The position numbers were made by a program, and so were the translations under genes. Shown piece by piece: positions 56,468 through 64,000 of a stretch of DNA of 64,000 bases (position 1 is its first letter; every line of letters starts with the position of its first letter). The notes below the pieces were generated by a model. It did no database searches. It had not been told where the DNA came from and was given only the letters and a program-made list of their open reading frames with translations. This DNA is from Tanypteryx hageni. Lineage: Eukaryota > Arthropoda > Insecta > Odonata > Petaluridae. The stretch spans positions 36,274,117-36,338,116 of the forward strand of contig CM054113.1 in the NCBI GenBank assembly GCA_028673005.1. Direction: 5' to 3'.

Positions 56468-58740
56468 TAATGGCCAAAATATTAGTTGATTGTGCGTATG
56501 AAATTTTTATCACGAAAAGCCTTTTTTTATATATCTGTTGGCAATAAATGTCCCATGATTATGCCCTCTCTTCCGATCTTCCTTTATCCAATTTTTTGCG
56601 TGTATGAAATGTTGAATTACATATAATTTTCGAATAAAGCAAACCAGCATCACGTTGCACGCGAAATGATATTAAAATGAAACCATTAAGTGTAAGTTTT
56701 ATGCGAAAGATTGTCGAGAATGCGATAAAGTATCTTCCCCAGAAGCTCCGATGTTTGTGAACGACATTTTTTACGCAGAAAACGTCCAATTGAACGAAGG
56801 AACTTGCATTACGAGAACTATGGCGTATTCGGCTTTTTTCGCGATTCAAAAACTGACACGCCTCTCTCATTTCATTTGATTCACTAATTACACTTACAGA
56901 GAGTTTTATATTACTCTCACACTCTCCGGTCACAATTCGAGCTGCGCAATTGTCTCTGGAGCTAGTCCGCTCAAAAAAAGGAAACCACCCCACGCAGGCG
57001 AAACGTTGCGAAAATACGCCTTCCTTCACCTTCACCGCATTAATGCAAAAAGCTGCGTTTTCCTGTAATTCCCAACTCGCTTCTCACGCTTTTGAAACAT
57101 TCAGGGTCTAATTAGAAAGCATCGATCTACGAACCGAAGGAAGTTCTCTACAACTCCCTTCACGGTCTTACTACGCCCTTTAATTAACCGCCAAAGCCAA
57201 AAGACGGCTTGACAGAGATGTTTGCGTGGCTTTTCGCAGAAGTGTATGTAATAGAAGAGGAGGTTATTACGAATTAAAGACAGGAAAACGTGATATAGAT
57301 AAATATGTGTGACACGTCTATATCTAAGGCTCCAAAGGCCATTAAGTCTATTAACAGCAAAATAGAAAGCAGCAGCCTGTCATTTGACGTCGAGGTTGAT
57401 AAGCGTGAGATGCTCTAAGGCATACGTTCGCTTTTTTCCCAGCTAGTTTAATCACGAGCTTATGGTAAGTTTTTTTTCATAAGGAATTGAAAAGAGTGCA
57501 TGGAGGCTGAAGATTATTAAGCTCTAATAAAAATTCCTCCGAAACAGCTCTTCGCCAAATAATTGCCTCTGAATATTTGGAACAGAATGAAGTTCTTAAA
57601 ACTCAAAATAGTGTGCCCACCATTTATTAATTAACGATTTTTCGCCTCGTTACAATGCGAATGAAATGCTGCAAAAAACATTATTATTGCTTACAAATGC
57701 TTTCTTGTGTAGGAATAATTTTTTAAATATTCAGTAGCTACAAATCGTGGTGAACACAGAGTATCCCTATAAATTTCTATATTTTTATGGCGGTGTCCTG
57801 CTGAATTATGAAGTAATAGGGCGCGAGCTGTCTCACATTTTCTCTTCTTCCCTGAATTTTTTCTATTTTAATCTAAAACTTACTATTTTAAATTTATTTA
57901 ATTTTAAATCAATAGTAAAAATGATTCGTTTCATTTAGTTTTTTGGTTGACACTCCTTCTTGGTATAACCTGTTATTAAAACTACCTTGATATTGCGAGG
58001 GTTAAGTTTTCATCGACCATTACTAAAAACCTTTCTTTGGCATCAATAAGGGTGCAATTGTAATAGGTAAAGGTAAATTAATTCTGTTCTGTTTATTCTT
58101 TTAATCAACGATTTCGTCCGAAAGGGTTTCTATTCTTAATGAGTTTAGCCAGAAGAAGAAGGTACTGATCATTTATGGTTTCATTTTTCAGCCTCTCTTG
58201 TTAATGTAGTTTGATTAATTCTCAGGTATAAGCAATAAAATCTACCTAGAAAATGAGAAGTTTTAAAATGAAGTATCAGGTTCATCTCATGAACTGAATC
58301 TATTTTATGATGAAATTTTGATATTAATCTTTCTAAAAAAAAATTGGGTTTATCAAACAAAATATGAAAACACTTCGCGTCACAGGTGGGAAAGAATAGT
58401 CCTTTAGCCATAATATAGGCGAGTAAACCTGATAAACATTTCACTCTCTTAGTGGTAATTTACCTGTAGTTGCTTATAAATGGGGCCTAAGATTCACTAA
58501 TTATGTACCGTTGAGGATGGATACTTTGTAGCTGAAATACGCTTCCGTTTTACTCAACCGTTTTATGACTACGGAAATATATCATATCATGAAGGTTGTT
58601 TGAAGTTTAGGTAGGTGTTATTTTGTTTACAGCCGTCTTTCAGAAACCAAAGTTATTTTTATTGGTACGCGAGGATGGAGCAACCATTCGTCGTTTCCAC
58701 TTTTCGCGATATTTAGTTGTGTACTTGTAATAGGAAGAGA
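56468..58740. other. No gene recognised; one 158-codon minus frame
   Basis: Frame 56559-57035 (minus) is long, rich in Arg/Ser/Phe, with no recognised domain, signal peptide or coding neighbour. It may be chance or an old exon. The rest is AT-rich. Confidence 0.25.
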
Positions 58741-59100
58741 AGGAATTTATTTTGCGGCTGGTCTTCTCCTATCCAATTCCACCGACCCTTTAATCCCATC
58801 CCTTTTTCTTCCCTCACGCATCCTTCAATCGCAATCTCCTCGCTCCATAAAACTGGAAGTTAACCGACGAAGAGACACGGTTCACTCTCCCATTCCATCC
58901 TCCCCTTTATATCCCTCGTTTCCCCCACCCGACTCCCTCTTTCAATTTTCCAATCCCATTTTTCTTAAATCCCAAACGTCATCTTTATCACTTTCCCTCG
59001 GTCTCCATACGCCCCTCGTCTCCTCCCCTCTTCTCCTTTCTCCCCACGCTTCTTTTTATTTTCATCCGTCCGTTCATATAAAGAATTGCCCTCGGTGGAT
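58741..59100 (+). other. Pyrimidine-rich tract, possible regulatory region
   Basis: About 350 bases dominated by C and T (CCTCCCC, CTCTCC, TTTCCC words), ending at CATATAAAGAA (TATA-like, 59075-59083). Its strand asymmetry resembles the complement of the G/A-rich part of 24750-25030. No gene follows visibly. Confidence 0.35.
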
Positions 59101-61102
59101 CTTGTGTGTGTGTGAAAGACGGAAGTGAGTGTGGTGCAGCGGAATCTCACAGAAAATGGAAGTGTCTCGCTCTAATGCTTACAAATCCCTCTTCGGAATC
59201 GTATACCCTGTGGTGTCACCACGGTTATAGTACTTGGTCGGCAGTCTGCAAATATCGCTAATCTTATCCTGGTCGAATTCGTAAACATTTTCGGGTATCC
59301 ATTTTACGAACAAGTCAGGTTTCATTCAAATCATACTTTTGTCCATGAAAATTCTCGAAGTTTTATCTTCCTTCAAAAAGAGTATGGTCACTATACATAA
59401 TTGCTTTTGCATATCATGGATATTACAGTAGATTAATAACTTATCCCACTAATCCTTTTTATTATGTTTGATAACAAATAAAATAATGTTGATACATAAT
59501 TTATTATGATTCTTTTTCATTTGTTTTATGTATGCATGTATACAAGAATTACTTTTTATTCACGTGCATCCCGCTAGAAATCTACCCATATAATAAGAAG
59601 ATAAACGATGACTGACATTTAATAATTTTAATGAAACTGAATTGCTGCCATGGTCATTCTGTCAATCTACAAAAACGCACATATGGTTTATTTTATGGTT
59701 ATAGGATTTGCCTTTAGCATTACATTTAACTCATACAAGCCTTTAGTTGAGCTGTGTAGCATGTTTTAAGCGTGACCTGCAATTCGCCAGCAAGGGTTGT
59801 GGCGGGAATTGAAATGTGTTAATATCTCCAAATATCCTCGCCTAAAGGATTAGCTATCCTATTTAGATCCCTGATAGACCTAGGAAAACAATCTGTCAGT
59901 CTATCCCACAATGAAACTCGCGCTTTTCACTTTGTGGGAATTTCTTATACCATAATATTCAGAAAGCATTTAGATATTTCCTATTCCTAATGCGCCTTTT
60001 AAACTAAATCCGATAAGTTTACGCTCTCATTAGCTAAGGTCTTCTTAACTAATCCTACCGCCTTTTTCTGCCTGTCTCATCCTCCGGATTTCCTCGCATT
60101 ACTTCCCTTTCCTATTTTCACATCTTTTATAGGAGAGTTCGGCGGAATTCTTTACAGAAAATCCTGCAGAAAAGTACCGAAAGTCTTCCTTGAAAATTAT
60201 ATTTTTTCCTCGATGCCAGTTTACACTCAAATTGAATCACGGAGCTTAACAAAGTTGTTGAAGGACCTGACGTATTTGCAAGTTTAATTTAATTGCGCAT
60301 TTTATGTTCAGTTAATGTCATACGATCTTTTTTGTGCGCGCGATCGACTTGTTTATATTAATTACTTTTGTGAATTCAATTTTCAGCTCTGGCAAACGAT
60401 CTCTGCGCCTTCAAAAACTTATTTCGACCGAATTCCATTCGCGATAATAAAGAAAATCAATCATCTCAATGTGCTTGTAAGCCTAAATCTATGTGTTCCA
60501 TGACATTCGATATTGATAAAAAATTTCATATTCAGGTTTTTTCATGAAAAGGGGGCTTTCAAAATATCGCCCTTCGAATTTATGTGTTTATAAAATGCGT
60601 ATATCGCCCAAAATTTTCTTATCTCTCTAGACCTCAAACCACTTAATCCCGTCGCAGGCCCGCATCCTCCCTTAGCTCACTCCCCCATTCTTATATTCCA
60701 TGGCCACTTCCATACCTTGCTTTTTCGCTTCTAGCAAAGACTAAACATGTTTGAAAGGAATTTCCAGACTAAATATTCTCCAGATCTATTATTTCCTTTT
60801 TAAACGCGTAAAAATTAATCACAATGTGCACATGTGTAAGAAAATCATCACGCGCTAGGTTAATGCTTCTATATTACCAACAGTTTTACCTAATTCGTAT
60901 TCTGTTGGACTAGTTTCGCCGAGCTAATATGAGAATTCTTTGTGTAGACCCAAAATTAAGAAGCTATCATCAGTGGTGATTCACCGATGGTAGATTCTTT
61001 GTAATCAGTGCTGGCGACGGCTACCGTCATCTGATTTTCCCAACATTTTCGTGGTCCCTGGAGCAGCTGTGGTCACTGAGTTTTTGTGGCCCTGGGCAAG
61101 AC
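59101..61102. other. No gene recognised
   Basis: AT-rich; the 37-bp repeat copy 2 lies at 60963-60999. Short frames only. Confidence 0.3.
60963..60999 (+). repeat. 37-bp dispersed repeat, copy 2
   Basis: Partner of 27001-27037, same orientation: ATCATCAGTGGTGATTCACC then TAGATTCTT. No longer homology extends on either side, which is unusual for a transposon fragment. Confidence 0.55.
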
Positions 61103-61382
61103 CAGTGGTTCCCAAACTTTTTTTGAGCCGCGGCACACTTTCAAAGATAAAGAGGGTTTTGCGGCACCCCAGTCTTGTGACAAGCTTTATATATTTTTAG
61201 ATACGGATATTACAACCTTTGGACACATCCATTTGTTGATGCTACTACATAATCAATTTATTAGAAAAAAAATTCTTTCCCCAATTACCCGCAACACATG
61301 TAAATCGTTGATTTATTTACTAAACAAAGTTTTGCGTGGCACCCCTAAATATCTACTGCAGCACACAGTTTGAGAACCACTG
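61103..61382. mobile_element. 280-bp hAT-type MITE
   Basis: CAGTGGTTCCCAAACT at the left and CAGTGGTTCTCAAACT read from the right are inverted ends differing at one base, followed by GCGGCAC words at both sides (GAGCCGCGGCACAC; GCGTGGCACCCC). CAGTGGTTC ends are typical of widespread animal hAT MITEs. Flanking 8-mers GGCAAGAC and CCTTAGAC agree only in their last four bases. Confidence 0.75.
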
Positions 61383-62380
61383 CCTTAGACTATAAACAAG
61401 TCGGTCATTTCTGTATTAAATTTAACTTTGCCCTTCCCATGATCCTGCAATTAACCACTACTTTTGTTTACTTTAAAAAATACGCGGAATTTGATCCATC
61501 TCCTTGCTAAAAACTTTGCCCATAATTTTTTTGGGCTCCCTAACGTGTGGAACCCCATATTCCCATCCCTAAGGTTCATTAGACAAATAAAAATCTAAAA
61601 ATTTGTTTCCAATATTTTGGAGCTATAGATAGATTAGTAAATTATTTTAAAAATTGAGCGACGTTACCAATTTGATAATTGCCTGGACTAGATATGTTTG
61701 AATTGACGTTCTGAAGTGATTGCACGTTTACCCGTTTTTTTTAGTCCAGGCGAGTTTGGGCTTTGTTACAGACAAATACGGCGATCATTAGGCCCTTGAC
61801 GTAGGAAAAACTTGGCAACATTGCTCTGCATACATCCTTTATCCTAAAATCTCTTTGTAAACACAAATGATTGATCTCTCGTTTCAACCCCTCGGTAATT
61901 TTTTCGGAGTGCTTGTGCACTTCCGGGACGAAGCAAAGAAAGAAGTACTTAATTGACTACATATTTTAAGAAAAGATTCATTCGTTTATACCCTCAGATT
62001 AGATTCGAGAAATCATTATATGTACAAGCAAATATCGATTTGCTATTGCCGTCTTTTCCAAAAAAAAACTTTAATTAGCGGAAAGCTACTTCCAAACAGC
62101 AAAAATAATCTCAGAAAACTTTAAACTATGAAACAATCTTATTCCATTGTTATCAATATTATTTTTGTTTATTTGTTCAATACGCTAAGTTGTAAACACG
62201 AAACTCGATAGAGAAAACCTTTTGTTTTGTCTTAATATTATTACACTAAGGTAAGTGCCCGTCAAAAATAACGGGACGTGATTTTAATGTTCTCTAGTTC
62301 GTACTAATATTAGAATTGAGACAAAAACAGAAGCTCGATTTTTGACAACGATATGGTTGCCAAGGTGGCAAACGGTTGAA
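61383..62380. other. No gene recognised
   Basis: AT-rich with no long frame. Confidence 0.3.
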
Positions 62381-62384
62381 AGGC

Positions 62385-62530
62385 AATTTTTAGCCTACTT
62401 TCCAGAATGGAAATGGGCTTATAGTTTCGTCGTTGTGTCTCTCTGTCTGTCCGTCTGCCTGTCTGCCTGCCTGTCCGTCCCCCTATTAACTTTTGAACCA
62501 ATAGACCGATTTTCATCACACAAGGAGAAG
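62385..62530 (+). repeat. Repeat with CTGTCTGTCC run, inverted relative of 35090-35175
   Basis: TAGCC.ACTTTCCAGAATGG, GGGCTTATAGTTTCGTCGTT, the TGTC/TGCC run and CTTTTGAACCAATAGACCGA are complements of sequence in the 35-kb copy of module Z. Confidence 0.6.
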
Positions 62531-62555
62531 ACACGGTAGTGGGATAACGGATTTT

Positions 62556-63103
62556 ATGAAACTTGATAGGTGTATAGCTCTGGATTCCAGGATCACTGCA
62601 AACCCCCCTTTTGGGCGTATACGGCCGATGGTTTTTCCGAAAATCGCGATTAAATATTGCAATTTCTCGTCAACTAGTATAAAATTCATAATACACATAA
62701 TTAACCAAGCAATTGTTGGCGGTGAGCGTATAGTGACTGCGTACTTAAACGAGGGGGCGGGAGTTCAATTCCCTCGTGGGTAGCTTTCCCATGTAAATGT
62801 AATTGGAAGGATAGTTCCTGGAATCGAACACGGGACTTATAATATTCGCAACAAAAACTATCCTCGGGAGCTCGGCTCCAGTAGCAGGAGATTTCCATGA
62901 AACTTGGTAGCTCTGGATTCCAGGATCACTGCAAACCCCCCTTTTGGGCGTATACGGCCGATAGTTTTTCCGAAAATTGCGATTAAATATTGGAATTTCT
63001 CGTCAACTATTATAAATTTCATAATACACGCCTAATTAACCAGGTAATAGTGAGTGCGTCCTAAACGAGAGGGCGCGAACTCGATTCCCTCGTGGGTAGC
63101 TTT
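62556..63103 (+). repeat. Two direct copies of a 207-231-bp unit
   Basis: 62556-62786 and 62897-63103 both run from ATGAAACTTG through AGCTCTGGATTCCAGGATCA, CACTGCAAACCCCCC, TATACGGCCGAT and ...AACGAG.GGGCG to CCCTCGTGGGTAGCTT. Near their ends a B-box-like GAGTTCAATTCCC or GAACTCGATTCCC follows AGTGA.TGCGT, a weak tRNA-like arrangement. Module Z (62785-62876) lies between them. Confidence 0.7.
62785..62876 (-). repeat. Dispersed tRNA-like repeat module Z, copy 2
   Basis: Identical over 92 bases to 34967-35058, including the GGATAGTT/AACTATCC closure and the minus-strand B-box GTTCGATTCC. The last part (from 62842) is also present, inverted, at the right window edge. Confidence 0.7.
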
Positions 63104-63190
63104 TTTTCTTTCATTCCTCCTCCTTTTACAAAACCTTTTTCGTATTTCGTATTAAAATTTAACTGAGCAGCCACGTTCATATTTTTATTT
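62842..63190 (+). repeat. Left arm of large inverted repeat
   Basis: Complementary to 63652-64000 without any insertion or deletion (coordinate sums stay constant) and with about two mismatches. Since the window ends at 64000, the arm probably extends further left (towards 62785 and beyond) with its partner outside. Confidence 0.9.
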
Positions 63191-63651
63191 TTACTATGGG
63201 AATAAAACAAAACAAAAGTGCCGTTACCTGTCGATGAATAAGTAAATGAAAGTTTCCCTTCTAACTCTCCCCATCATTGGTCCCAATGATGATTGGCGTT
63301 TGTAGATTATTAATGTTTTTAATCAATCAACCGAATTTCTGAGGGATTCATAAAAGTAAATATTTATTTATTTATATTACTGTACTTTTAACAAACTTCT
63401 CACCAGTTTATATTCTTATATACGTCCAACTATCCTTTGCCTGATATACCTCCGCCTAATGGGTATATTTTAAGTATTCGGAGAGTATTCGCAAAAATAA
63501 TTTCACGGATCCTTTCCATGTCATATATCAATATAGGATGTAGCGTGTGCCGAGATCAAAGAAGAATATGCGATTTCATAATTTTAACTTGGTTGAGACA
63601 ATCGTGCGTTGAATGACTTGAGAAAAAATCCGGACCACGACCTAACAACAT
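63191..63651. other. Spacer of the inverted repeat
   Basis: 461 bases, AT-rich, without frames above 60 codons and without similarity to other parts of the window. Confidence 0.6.
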
Positions 63652-64000
63652 AAAAAAAAATATGAACGTGGCTGCTCAGTTAAATTTTAATACGAAATAC
63701 GAAAAAGGTTTTGTAAAAGGCGGAGGAATGAAAGAAAAAAAGCTACCCACGAGGGAATCGAGTTCGCGCCCTCTCGTTTAGGACGCACTCACTATTACCT
63801 GGTTAATTAGGCGTGTATTATGAAATTTATAATAGTTGACGAGAAATTCCAATATTTAATCGCAATTTTCGGAAAAACTATCGGCCGTATACGCCCAAAA
63901 GGGGGGTTTGCAGTGATCCTGGAATCCAGAGCTACCAAGTTTCATGGAAATCTCCTGCTACTGGAGCCGAGCTCCCGAGGATAGTTTTTGTTGCGAATAT
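63652..64000 (-). repeat. Right arm of large inverted repeat (cut by the window edge)
   Basis: Mirror of 62842-63190. It contains the GCTACCCACGAGGGAATCGA tRNA-like end, the GTATACGCCCAAAAGGGG block and GGAGCCGAGCTCCCGAGG, and stops at TTGCGAATAT because the window ends. Confidence 0.9.

Noticed and set aside
56559..57035. 158-codon minus-strand frame as a gene
   Set aside because: No recognisable domain, no coding neighbour and no splice or promoter context. It stays possible as a chance frame or old exon but is not supported as a gene.

Overview
The window looks like an AT-rich arthropod, most likely insect, nuclear genome. The evidence is a spliced receptor exon with an arthropod-type adenosine-receptor sequence, long gene-free stretches, and a dense mixture of decayed eukaryotic transposons (hAT, piggyBac, mariner-like, Harbinger-like, Tigger-like, jockey and CFDP2-type LINEs, MITEs, tRNA-like modules). 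No rRNA gene, intact tRNA gene, CRISPR array, operon or bacterial signal was seen. The species cannot be named from the sequence alone.

Only one host gene is supported. It is the first coding exon of a probable adenosine receptor (25565-25870, + strand), which ends at a clean GT splice donor. A GC- and CpG-rich region (about 24480-25560) lies in front of it, and a cluster of nuclear-receptor half-sites lies 2.8-2.9 kb upstream (22647-22801). No later exon was recognised in the 38 kb downstream, so the rest of the window may be a large first intron, if the gene is intact.

Left third (1-17 kb): a CFDP2-type LINE on the minus strand is split into its endonuclease N-half (5600-6190) and its endonuclease C-half plus reverse transcriptase (1410-3215). 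A piggyBac relic lies in the gap, and a 260-bp hAT MITE sits inside the piggyBac. A 1.4-kb inverted-repeat element (6934-8341) carries a smaller repeat family that recurs at 35.5 kb. Then follow the C-terminus of an uncharacterised arthropod repeat protein (10066-10461), a frameshifted and truncated mariner-like transposase (10758-11584) and a 3.2-kb hAT/ZMYM1-like element (13765-16993).

Middle (17-31 kb): a Harbinger-like element with an intact MADF/Myb-type reading frame (20672-21727), the receptor exon, and a 567-bp inverted-repeat element holding a hammerhead-ribozyme-like motif (29180-29746).

Right half (31-64 kb): a jockey-type LINE with near-identical 360-bp direct repeats on both sides (31159-34309), several small inverted-repeat elements, three copies of a dispersed family (35.2, 40.3 and 48.2 kb), tandem duplications at 56 kb, and at the right edge two 349-bp inverted arms about 99% identical around a 461-bp spacer, running off the end of the window. 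The transposon reading frames here, apart from the MADF frame, are broken. These elements do not form a pathway; they are a layered record of insertions, and the nesting gives their relative ages.
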